From: Oceanicaulis sp. HLUCCA04 | GTDB taxonomy: Bacteria > Pseudomonadota > Alphaproteobacteria > Caulobacterales > Maricaulaceae | DNA length: 64,000 nt | Assembly: GCA_001314625.1 (NCBI GenBank) | Contig: LJSH01000001.1 | Span: 62,001 to 126,000, forward strand | Direction: 5' to 3' | Part shown: positions 27,985 through 36,209 of the stretch, piece after piece | Layout of the letters: every line of letters begins with the position of its first letter | Position numbering within the stretch: the stretch's first letter is position 1 | The notes under the pieces: generated by a model | Told to the model about the DNA's origin: nothing | Database searches by the model: none | What the model saw: only the letters and a program-made list of their open reading frames with translations | Made by a program: the position numbers and the translations under genes

Positions 27985-29452
27985 TCCCAACGGCCGCATG
28001 GAGCGCGATGCGCCCTCATGGCTTGCCGATATCGACAATGCCTATCTGCGTGGCCTTTACGCGCCGGTAGCCCACGAGACGACGGCTGATGCGCTGAAAG
28101 TCATCGGCGAGATCCCGGCCGATCTGTGCGGCGCCTATATGCGCAACGGACCCAATCAGGTCTATGAGCCCAAATCCAAGCATCACTGGTTTGACGGTGA
28201 CGGCATGGTCCACACAATCGCCTTCAAGGACGGCAAGGCGAGCTATCGCTCGCGTTTTGTCCAGACCGCGCACTTCAAGGCCAATGCCGCCAGAGGCCAG
28301 GAGCAATGGCCGGGCTATATGGGCCATCCCGATCCGAACGCGCCTGCCGGCGCGGGCTCTGATGGCTGGCTGAAGGATTCAGGCAATACCGACCTGATCC
28401 TGCATAATGGCGAGGTGCTGGCGCTGTGGTATCAGGCCGGTGTGCCGGTGCGTCTTGATCCGGCGACGGGCGAGACGCTGGGCGAGCAGACCTGGGGCGG
28501 CGCACTGACCCGTCAGGTATCAGCCCACGCCAAGACCGACCCGGTCACCGGCGAGCTGTTCTTCTTCGACTACAACACCAAGCCGCCTTTCATGACCTAT
28601 CACGTGGTCTCGCGCGACGGTCAGATGATCCGCAATGTGCCGATTGATGTGCCGGGCCCGCGCCTGCCGCACGATATGGCGATGACGGAGAACTACGCGA
28701 TCCTGCACGATCTGCCGCTGTTCTGGGATCCCGAACTGTTGCCGCGCGGCATCCACAAGGTCACCTTCTATCCCGACATGCCCTCGCGCTTCGGCGTGAT
28801 CCCGAAATATGGCAAGGAGGGTGATGTGCGCTGGTTCGAGGCCGAGCCTTGCTACATCTACCATGTCACCAATTCCTGGGAAGAAGGCGACTGGATCGTC
28901 ATGGAGGGCTGCCGGGTGACCGAGCCATGCCCGGAATCCAAACCCGGACAGGGCATGTATTCGCGCATGATGGCCTTCCTGCTGCTCAAAGCGCGCTTCC
29001 ACCGCTGGAAGTTCAACCTGAAAACCGGCGAGACGCGCGAGGAATGGCTGGACGACCGCAATGCAGAGTTTCCGACTGTCAACATGGATATAGCCGGGCG
29101 CCCGTCGCGCTATTCCTACCATGTCTCCATCCCGACCAACCGCGAGACGATGGTCTTTGACGGGCTGATCAAGTTCGACACCAGGACCGGTTCATCCCAG
29201 AGCCTGAAATTCAAGGATGGCTGGTACGGATCGGAAAGCCCGTTCGCGCCGCGCCTGAATTCCAACGGCGACGAGGATGACGGCTATCTCATCACCTTCA
29301 TCACGAATGAGGTGGACGGCCAGTCAGAGTGCCATATCATCGACGCGAAGGATATCGCAGCCGGGCCTGTGGCCCGCGTGATCCTGCCGTCACGCGTGCC
29401 TGCCGGTTTCCACTCCACCTGGGTGCCGGGCGCGGAAATGGGCTGGGCCTGA
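27965..29452 (+). CDS. Carotenoid-cleavage-type dioxygenase
   Basis: A 495-residue non-haem iron dioxygenase of the carotenoid oxygenase (RPE65/lignostilbene dioxygenase) family, which cleaves a C=C bond with O2. Four iron-ligand histidines are visible: SAHAKTDP (about 188), LPHDMAMTENY (about 236), YIYHVTNSWEE (about 300) and GFHSTWVP (about 483). The N-terminal LCGAYMRNGPNQVYEP and HHWFDGDGMVH also match. The start at 27965 (MNAPVHDPNG, after GGAAAGGAG) lies inside the monooxygenase gene, so the two are translationally linked. It has no signal peptide. Stilbenoids, carotenoids or apocarotenoids are possible substrates. Confidence 0.92.
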   Translation: MNAPVHDPNGRMERDAPSWLADIDNAYLRGLYAPVAHETTADALKVIGEIPADLCGAYMRNGPNQVYEPKSKHHWFDGDGMVHTIAFKDGKASYRSRFVQTAHFKANAARGQEQWPGYMGHPDPNAPAGAGSDGWLKDSGNTDLILHNGEVLALWYQAGVPVRLDPATGETLGEQTWGGALTRQVSAHAKTDPVTGELFFFDYNTKPPFMTYHVVSRDGQMIRNVPIDVPGPRLPHDMAMTENYAILHDLPLFWDPELLPRGIHKVTFYPDMPSRFGVIPKYGKEGDVRWFEAEPCYIYHVTNSWEEGDWIVMEGCRVTEPCPESKPGQGMYSRMMAFLLLKARFHRWKFNLKTGETREEWLDDRNAEFPTVNMDIAGRPSRYSYHVSIPTNRETMVFDGLIKFDTRTGSSQSLKFKDGWYGSESPFAPRLNSNGDEDDGYLITFITNEVDGQSECHIIDAKDIAAGPVARVILPSRVPAGFHSTWVPGAEMGWA

Positions 29453-29563
29453 CAGGGTCTTGCCTCTGGAAATCGATGCCCTGCCGGAACGTGCCCGCTA
29501 TAACGAGGCACGGCGGCGGGGTATGACAGACTGAAAAAAACCCGCCAAGGGGAGGCAGACCAT

Positions 29564-31267
29564 ATGAAGCTCGCACCACCAAAGAAGATCGCCGAGTACC
29601 GCAAAAAGGGCTGGTGGGGTGACGACACCTTCTATGATGTGTTCCTGCGGGCGGCCACCAAACAGCCACAGGCGCTGGCCGCCATTGATCCGCCCGACCG
29701 CGAGGCTCTGACAGGACACGCGCCGCGCCGGCTGGTATGGGCCGATCTGGCCGATGAGGTTGAGCGCACCGCCGCCGCGCTTGCTGATCAGGGTCTGGTC
29801 AAGGGTGACCGCGTGGTCATGCAGATGCCCAACGTGGTCGATACGCTCTCCATCTATCTGGCCTGCGCCAAGCTGGGGATCATTCTGAGCCCGGTTCCGG
29901 TTCAGTACTCCGGTCACGAGCTGCGCCATGCCATGTCCAGCGTGCGTCCGAGTGCCTTTATCGTCTCGAAAATGTTCAAGGACCGCGAGCTGGCGCGTGG
30001 CTGCAAGGCGGTCGCCGGGGACCGGGCCAAAGTCCTGTCCATGGATGGCGGCGGCGAGGGGCTGGTTGATTTCTCCGAGGCGATCAAGCGTGCCAATACC
30101 CGCAAGGGCCCGTTCGGGCTCGGCGGATCTGCGACCAGACAGAAGGGCGAGGCTGACGACTGTTTCACCATTTGCTGGACGTCAGGCACAACCGGGGTGC
30201 CAAAGGGCGTGCCGCGCTCGCATAATCACTGGCTGGCCATCGGCCCGGCGACCTATCACGGGATGGCGATCGAGCCCCATGACGTGCTGCTCAACCCGTT
30301 CCCGATGACCAATATGGCCGCGATTGGCGGCATGTTCGTTTCCTGGCTGTTGAGCGAGGGCACGCTGGTCCTGCATCACCCGTTCGATCTGCCGGTCTTC
30401 CTCCAGCAACTGGTGACGGAAAAGGTGACGGCGACCATCGCGCCGCCGGCCGTGCTGACCATGCTGCTCAAGCAGGAAGGCCTGCTGGACCAGTTCGACC
30501 TGTCGCGCCTGCGTGTGATCGGTTCAGGCTCCGCGCCATTGTCCGAATTCATGGTGACGGGCTGGAAAAAGCGCGGCGTGGAGATCGTCAACCTGTTCGG
30601 CTCCAACGAAGGTATCTCGCTGTGCTCGGGCCCGGAAGACGTGCCGGACTCGTCCTTGCGCGCCACCGCCTTTCCGCGCTTTGGCCACAGGCACGCAAAT
30701 TTCTCCAACCCGATGCACGCGCGTCTGGCCACAAAGCTGGTCTCCATCGAGACCGGGAAGGAAATCACCGCTCCGGGCGAGGATGGCGAGCTGCTGGTGC
30801 GCGGCCCGTCCGTGTTTGAAGGCTATTGGGCGTCCACCGCGGCTGATCTGAAAGAAGTCTTTGATGCGGATGGCTATTTCCGCACCGGCGATTTGTTCCA
30901 GATATCGCCCGATGACGAGAATTTCCTGCTCTTCCGCGGGCGCGCGAAGGACATCATCATCCGCGGCGGGGTGAATATCTCGGCTGCCGAGCTGGACACG
31001 CTGCTGGAGGGCCATCCCAAGCTCGCCGAGGCCGCCGTCTTTGGCATGCCCGACGATGTGATGGGCGAGCGTATCTGGGTCGCGGCGGTGCCCAAGGAAG
31101 GCGAGACCATCACGCTGGAGGAGATCATCGCCTTCCTCAAATCCAAGGAAATCGCCAATTTCAAACTGCCCGAACAGATGATCCTGGTGGAGGCCTTGCC
31201 GCGCAATCCGCTCAACAAGGTGCTGCGCTGGCGGCTGGTGGAGATGGCGAAGGAGAAGCAGGCATGA
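29564..31267 (+). CDS. AMP-binding acyl-CoA ligase (cyclohexanecarboxylate-CoA ligase-like)
   Basis: A 567-residue adenylate-forming ligase. CFTICWTSGTTGVPKGVPRSHNHW is the P-loop, NLFGSNEGI the substrate/AMP motif, DGYFRTGDLFQISPDDENFLLFRGRAKDIIIRGGVNISAAELD the hinge, and PRNPLNKVLRWRL the catalytic lysine region. AAGGGGAGGCAGACCAT precedes the ATG. It probably activates the acid produced by the upstream oxygenases and aldehyde dehydrogenase. Its end overlaps the next thiolase gene by ATGA. Confidence 0.9.
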   Translation: MKLAPPKKIAEYRKKGWWGDDTFYDVFLRAATKQPQALAAIDPPDREALTGHAPRRLVWADLADEVERTAAALADQGLVKGDRVVMQMPNVVDTLSIYLACAKLGIILSPVPVQYSGHELRHAMSSVRPSAFIVSKMFKDRELARGCKAVAGDRAKVLSMDGGGEGLVDFSEAIKRANTRKGPFGLGGSATRQKGEADDCFTICWTSGTTGVPKGVPRSHNHWLAIGPATYHGMAIEPHDVLLNPFPMTNMAAIGGMFVSWLLSEGTLVLHHPFDLPVFLQQLVTEKVTATIAPPAVLTMLLKQEGLLDQFDLSRLRVIGSGSAPLSEFMVTGWKKRGVEIVNLFGSNEGISLCSGPEDVPDSSLRATAFPRFGHRHANFSNPMHARLATKLVSIETGKEITAPGEDGELLVRGPSVFEGYWASTAADLKEVFDADGYFRTGDLFQISPDDENFLLFRGRAKDIIIRGGVNISAAELDTLLEGHPKLAEAAVFGMPDDVMGERIWVAAVPKEGETITLEEIIAFLKSKEIANFKLPEQMILVEALPRNPLNKVLRWRLVEMAKEKQA

Positions 31268-32496
31268 CCGCTCCCGTCTTTATTCTCGGCGGCGCGCAGA
31301 GCGATTTTGCCGCCAATTGGACACGCGCCGATAAATCGCTCTTTGACCTGATCGCCGAGACCACGCACGCGGCGCTGGCCGATGTGGACATGGATGCGGC
31401 GGAGATCGACGCCGTGCATGTCGGCAATTTTGCCGGCGAGCTGTTCTGCGGGCAGGGCCTTCTGGGCGGCTTCATGGGTCATGTCGATCCGGGCTTTGAG
31501 GGCAAGCCGACCAGCCGCCACGAGGCGGCGTGTGCGTCGGGCTCCATGGCGATCCTGGCCGCGATGAGCGATATACTGGCGGGCCATTACGACACTATCG
31601 CGGTGGTCGGCGCCGAGATGATGCGCAACGTGCCCGGTGAAACGGCAGCCCAGAATCTGGGCACGGCAGCCTGGGCGGGCCGCGAGGCGCAAGGTGCCCG
31701 CTATGTCTGGCCGGCCATGTTCTCCGATCTGGCGCAGGAATATGACCGCCGCTACGGCCTGAAATACGAGCATCTGGCCGCCATCTCGAAAATCAATTTC
31801 GACAATGCCAAGCGCAACCCGGCGGCCCAGACGCGCGGCTGGCAGTTTGGCGAGGGTAGCTTTGCCCAGGACGATGCCGCCAATCCGGTCATTGAAGGCT
31901 GGATGCGCAAATCCGATTGCGGGCAGGTGACTGACGGCGCTGCGGTCATCGTGCTGGCGGGCGAGAAATCCGCGCGCGAATACGCAAAGCGGCGGGGTCT
32001 TGATCTGGCCAGCATTCCGCGCCTGAAAGGCTGGGGCCATACCACAGCGCCGCTGCTGATGGAGGCCAAGCTGGAAAAATCGCGAAAGGAGGGCGGTCAC
32101 GCCCTGCCTTGGACGCGAAAAGCGATCACGGATGCGTATTCACGCGCGCAGATTGCCGGGCCTGAAGCGCTGGACGGTATAGAGACGCATGACTGCTTCT
32201 CCATCACCGAATACATGGCCATTGAGCATTTCGGCCTGACCGCTCCGGGTGAAGCCTGGAAAGCGGTCGAGGACGGCTCCATCGCCTTTGACGGCAAGCT
32301 GCCGGTCAATCCGTCCGGCGGCCTGATCGGGCTGGGCCATCCGGTCGGCGCGACCGGCGTGCGCATGGCGCTTGATGCCGCGCGCCAGACCTCGGGCAAG
32401 GCCGGTGACATGCAGGTGGAAGGCGCGAAAACGTTCGGCACCTTCAATGTCGGCGGTTCGGGCACGGCCAATGTCTCGTTCGTGATCGGGGTTTAG
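31264..32496 (+). CDS. Thiolase family protein (second; no C-terminal Cys)
   Basis: A 410-residue thiolase-fold protein coupled to the upstream ligase by ATGA. The nucleophile region EAACASGSMAILAAM and the histidine region PSGGLIGLGHPVGATGVRM are normal. The C-terminal segment reads FGTFNVGGSGTANVSFVIGV, without the usual second cysteine before the glycines (C-x-G). This is a feature of some SCP-2-like thiolases that act with partner proteins or catalyse retro-aldol chemistry, so simple beta-ketothiolase activity should not be assumed. A repeat element separates it from the next gene. Confidence 0.86.
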   Translation: MTAPVFILGGAQSDFAANWTRADKSLFDLIAETTHAALADVDMDAAEIDAVHVGNFAGELFCGQGLLGGFMGHVDPGFEGKPTSRHEAACASGSMAILAAMSDILAGHYDTIAVVGAEMMRNVPGETAAQNLGTAAWAGREAQGARYVWPAMFSDLAQEYDRRYGLKYEHLAAISKINFDNAKRNPAAQTRGWQFGEGSFAQDDAANPVIEGWMRKSDCGQVTDGAAVIVLAGEKSAREYAKRRGLDLASIPRLKGWGHTTAPLLMEAKLEKSRKEGGHALPWTRKAITDAYSRAQIAGPEALDGIETHDCFSITEYMAIEHFGLTAPGEAWKAVEDGSIAFDGKLPVNPSGGLIGLGHPVGATGVRMALDAARQTSGKAGDMQVEGAKTFGTFNVGGSGTANVSFVIGV

Positions 32497-32512
32497 CGCT
32501 TTCCCCTTTCTT

Positions 32513-32606
32513 CGTCATTCCGGGGGAGCAAAGCGACACCCGGAACCCAGCGTTTATAAAAAGTTCTGGGTTCCGGCTCTGCAGCTTCGCTGCGGACGGA
32601 ATGACG
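32513..32606. repeat. Nested palindromic intergenic element (94 bp)
   Basis: The ends are a perfect 10-base inverted repeat, CGTCATTCCG (32513-32522) and CGGAATGACG (32597-32606). Inside, CGGAACCCAG (32541-32550) pairs with CTGGGTTCCG (32566-32575). It resembles the short REP-like/MITE-like elements of many alphaproteobacteria and would fold into a long hairpin. It lies between two thiolase genes and contains no coding sequence. Confidence 0.8.
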
Positions 32607-32640
32607 CGTGAATTTGAACTTTGAAGAGAAACACACTCCC

Positions 32641-33849
32641 ATGACCCACACCTATATATACGACGCCGTGCGTTCGCCGCGTGGCAAGGCCAAGGAAGAT
32701 GGCGGGCTGGCCCGCCTGAAACCCCACGCGCTCACCGGCCAGCTCATTGACGCGCTTTCGCTGCGCAATGGCGCTGATCCGGTAAAGGGCGCGGCCAGCC
32801 TGACGCTGGGCTGCGTGGGTCAGGTGGGCGCGCAAGGCGGGCATCTGGCGCTGGTCACGCGCCTGCATGCGGGCCTGCCCGATGCGATGCGGGCGCTGAC
32901 CATCAATAATTACTGCGTATCGGGCCTGACGGCGGTGGGCATGGCGGCCAGCGAAGCCATGGCCAGCGGCGATGATGCGCTTCGCCTGGCAGGCGGCGTG
33001 GAGATGATGAGCGCGGTCCCCTTCATGGGCGACAAGGCGCATTATTATGCCGACCCGAAAACCGCTTCGGCCCTGCGCTATGTTCCGGTCGCCCTGTCAG
33101 CCGATCTGATGGCGACAATGGAAGGTTACACGAAAGCCGATCTGGATGCCGTCACGGCCCGCTCTCACCAGCGCGCCACTGCCGCGTGGGAAAAGGGCGG
33201 GATGGACGAGATTATCGCCATCCAGAACGACGATGGCTCTTCGGCCCTTACCCATGATGAAAGCGTGCGCGCGGGCATGAATGTCGAGGGACTTGCCCGT
33301 TTCGGGCCTGCCTTTGGCGAAATGGGCGCGGCCGGATTTGATGCGGTGATGCTCAAAGCCCGCCCGGAGCTGACGGAAATCAATCACGTCCACTCGGTCG
33401 CCAACTGTCCGCCCGTGTGTGACGGCGCGGCGCTGGCGCTGGTCGGCTCAAAGGCGGCCGGTGAGGCGGCGGGGCTGCAACCCAAAGCGCGCATCCGCGC
33501 CTTCACCGAAGCGACGGGCGATCCGGTCCTGCAGCTCACGGCCGGGTTCACGGCGATGGATCAGCTTCTGGCGCGCACCGGACTGAAACTGTCTGACTTT
33601 GACCGGATCGAGTTCATGGAGGCGTTTGCCGCCACGCCGGTCAAGTTCGAGCGCGATTATGCCCCGGACATGGACAAGGTGAACCCGGAAGGGGGCCATC
33701 TGGCCATGGGCCACCCGATGGGCGCGTCCGGTGCCATCTTGCTGGCGACCATGGTGGCAGGGCTGGAGCGTTCCGGCGGCACGCTGGGCCTGATCGTCGC
33801 CCATGGCGGATCGGGCGTCGGCAGCGCGATGGTGATTGAGCGCGTGTGA
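32641..33849 (+). CDS. Acetyl-CoA acetyltransferase family thiolase (third)
   Basis: A 402-residue FadA-like thiolase. YDAVRSPRGKAKEDGGLARLKPHALTGQLIDAL is a typical N-terminus, NNYCVSGLTAVGMA holds the nucleophilic cysteine and GGHLAMGHPMGASGAILL the histidine. The C-terminus reads IVAHGGSGVGSAMVIERV, where a histidine-glycine replaces the normal cysteine-x-glycine acid/base motif. The start at 32641 is preferred to 32608 because it begins directly with the conserved strand. It may carry out the last thiolytic step of the cluster, with the active-site change noted. Confidence 0.85.
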   Translation: MTHTYIYDAVRSPRGKAKEDGGLARLKPHALTGQLIDALSLRNGADPVKGAASLTLGCVGQVGAQGGHLALVTRLHAGLPDAMRALTINNYCVSGLTAVGMAASEAMASGDDALRLAGGVEMMSAVPFMGDKAHYYADPKTASALRYVPVALSADLMATMEGYTKADLDAVTARSHQRATAAWEKGGMDEIIAIQNDDGSSALTHDESVRAGMNVEGLARFGPAFGEMGAAGFDAVMLKARPELTEINHVHSVANCPPVCDGAALALVGSKAAGEAAGLQPKARIRAFTEATGDPVLQLTAGFTAMDQLLARTGLKLSDFDRIEFMEAFAATPVKFERDYAPDMDKVNPEGGHLAMGHPMGASGAILLATMVAGLERSGGTLGLIVAHGGSGVGSAMVIERV

Positions 33850-33955
33850 CCGTTTTATTGCCCGCTTGCGGGCGGCCTCCCATGCGCTACTCTCCCTGAA
33901 GGTTAACGCGTCGATGACCGCAAGGGTGATCGCGGGCGTGAAGGGGGAACAGCCT

Positions 33956-36133
33956 ATGGCTTTCGTTATGCGCGATGCGCTTGCCGCCGCAATTCTGGCT
34001 GGTTGCCTGTCAGGCGCGGGCTGGGCCTGGCAGGACGAAGCCAGTGATGAAGAGGTCCCGGCTGGCGAGGCCGAAAGCCAGACCGCCGATACCGTAACGC
34101 TCGAGGACCCTGCAGCATCCCTTGTGGAGCCGGAAAGCCTTCGCGAGGCGCCGGGTTACACGCTGGCCGAAGGCGATATTGTTCCGGTCATCTGCCCGTT
34201 CGGCGACGCCATTGATTACGAACCCGGCGAGATAAGCTGCGGTCTTCTGGCCGTGCGCGAGAACCGCGAGACCGAGACCAGCCGCATCATCCAGCTTCTC
34301 TATGTGCGCATCCATGCGCGCGGGCCGGAAGACGATGAGAACGGCGATGATGAGGGCGACGATGATTTCGAGCCGCGCCCTGATCCGATTGCCTATCTGA
34401 CCGGCGGGCCGGGTGTAGGCGTGACCAGCTATGTGGAGCGCTTTGTCGAGCACGCCGCCACCGAAACCAGAGACCTTTATATCCTCCAGCAGCGCGGCAT
34501 CACCCAGTCGGGCGATTTCTGCCCGCTCTTCTCTCTGGAAGAACCGGCGCTCAATGTTGGCCGCACGGTAGCGGAGCAGGAAGAGTTTGCGCTTGCGCGC
34601 CAGGCGCGCTGCTTTGACCGGGCGGTCGCGGAAGGTGTGGACCTGTCGGCCTACAACACGGTGGAAAATGCCCGCGATGTGCGGACCTTGCGCGAGGCGC
34701 TGGGCTTCGAGACCTGGAATGTCTGGGGCATTTCCTATGGCTCGCATCTGGGCCAGATGCTCACGCAAATAGACCCTGACGGCATCCGCGCGCTGGTGAT
34801 TGATGCCATCGTGCCGAATGACCTTGAAAACCTGATGCGCATTCACCGCTGGGCGGGCCGGGTTCTCGATAACATCGTCACGACCTGCGCTGCCGATACC
34901 GCCTGCGCACGCGCCTATCCTGACCTCGAGGCGCGCACTTTTGCCGCGATGGCAGACTTGCAGGAAAACCCGGTTGTCGTGACCGTGTCCGACACCGAGA
35001 CCTTTCCCGGCGGCGAAGTTGCGGTCGGCGGGGCAGCGATTGCGTTTGCACCCTTCTCCATGATGTATGAACAGAGCAGCCATGCCGGCATGGCTGCGGT
35101 GCTGGACGCGCTGGTTCGCGCGGCAGAGCGCCGTGACGAGACGGTGTTCACGGCGATTGCGGTGGGTGCGAACGGTGATCCGACCGGCGGGGATTTCTCA
35201 CCCGGCATGAATGCCGCCATTTCCTGTAATGATGGCTATACCTGGCACAACGCACAGGTGATCGCAGAGGACATGGACGAGGTGCCGGGGCTGGCCGGTC
35301 TGATCGGCTCTGTGGCCGGGGCGGGTGCCAGTCAGGCGCTGTGCGAGCAGTACGGGATGGGGCTTCGCGACCGGGCCGACTACATGCCCGTCAGCTTTGA
35401 CGGCCCGGCACTGGTGGTAAATGGCGCGTGGGATCCGATCACGCCGCCAGACCTTGCCCGCCAGATCATGCCGGGCTTTTCCAATGGCCAATATGTGGAA
35501 GTGCCCTTTGCCGGACACGGCCCCACCCGCTCTGACGAGTGCGCGGCTGATATCATGGTCGCCTTCTTCGACGATCCGTCGGCCGAACTGGATATGTCCT
35601 GCGTGGAGACCGCCAATAGCCAGCCGGAATTCATTATCCCGATGTCATCGGATTTTGCGGCGCGCGCGATCGTGGCGATGGAAGAAGACCCGCCCGCCCT
35701 GATCAGGCTTCTGGCCTGGGGCGGTCTGTCAGGACTGGTTCTGGGTCTGGCGCTGATCGTGTTTCCGGTTGCCTTTGTCCTGCGCCGCATAGATGGCGCC
35801 GCGTCGGCCAATACCGGCGGCGCGCGTGCGGCCAGCATCATCGCGGCGGCGCTGGGTGTGGGCGGCATGGCGGTGCTGGGCTACGCCGCATACGTCACCA
35901 GCGAGATATCGCCCATCGTGCTGATCGCCGGTTTTGCCGGTCCGGCGCGTATCGGAGCGTGGGCGGTGCTGCTGGGCGGGCTTGCCGGACTGGCGGCATT
36001 GTTCCTGGTGGCCGGCGCACGCCTGTCATCGGGCCGTATGGCCTTTGGCACGCTGGGCGGCATTATCATCACCGCGATAGCAGCGGTGTCTCTGGCCGTG
36101 TTTGCCGCTGTCGCCGGCCTGACACCGTTCTAG
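33956..36133 (+). CDS. Secreted S33-type alpha/beta hydrolase with C-terminal membrane domain
   Basis: A 725-residue protein starting MAFVMRDALAAAILAGCLSGAGWAW (signal peptide), after AAGGGGGAAC. An acidic linker leads to an alpha/beta hydrolase: YLTGGPGVG (oxyanion region), VWGISYGSHLGQML (nucleophile serine), NGAWDPITPPDLA (aspartate) and VPFAGHGPT (histidine), resembling proline iminopeptidase/TAP-like peptidases. Residues about 585-725 contain four hydrophobic segments (LLAWGGLSGLVLGLALIVFPVAFVL and later), an unusual addition that would anchor the periplasmic enzyme in the membrane. The ORF-track start at 33836 overlaps the preceding thiolase and is rejected. Confidence 0.83.
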   Translation: MAFVMRDALAAAILAGCLSGAGWAWQDEASDEEVPAGEAESQTADTVTLEDPAASLVEPESLREAPGYTLAEGDIVPVICPFGDAIDYEPGEISCGLLAVRENRETETSRIIQLLYVRIHARGPEDDENGDDEGDDDFEPRPDPIAYLTGGPGVGVTSYVERFVEHAATETRDLYILQQRGITQSGDFCPLFSLEEPALNVGRTVAEQEEFALARQARCFDRAVAEGVDLSAYNTVENARDVRTLREALGFETWNVWGISYGSHLGQMLTQIDPDGIRALVIDAIVPNDLENLMRIHRWAGRVLDNIVTTCAADTACARAYPDLEARTFAAMADLQENPVVVTVSDTETFPGGEVAVGGAAIAFAPFSMMYEQSSHAGMAAVLDALVRAAERRDETVFTAIAVGANGDPTGGDFSPGMNAAISCNDGYTWHNAQVIAEDMDEVPGLAGLIGSVAGAGASQALCEQYGMGLRDRADYMPVSFDGPALVVNGAWDPITPPDLARQIMPGFSNGQYVEVPFAGHGPTRSDECAADIMVAFFDDPSAELDMSCVETANSQPEFIIPMSSDFAARAIVAMEEDPPALIRLLAWGGLSGLVLGLALIVFPVAFVLRRIDGAASANTGGARAASIIAAALGVGGMAVLGYAAYVTSEISPIVLIAGFAGPARIGAWAVLLGGLAGLAALFLVAGARLSSGRMAFGTLGGIIITAIAAVSLAVFAAVAGLTPF

Positions 36134-36209
36134 CGTCTCCCCTTGCGGGGCGGACCGGTTAAGTCCATGACACCATGGAGTTGAGCCGCCCTCAGGTGTG
36201 AGTCCTGCC

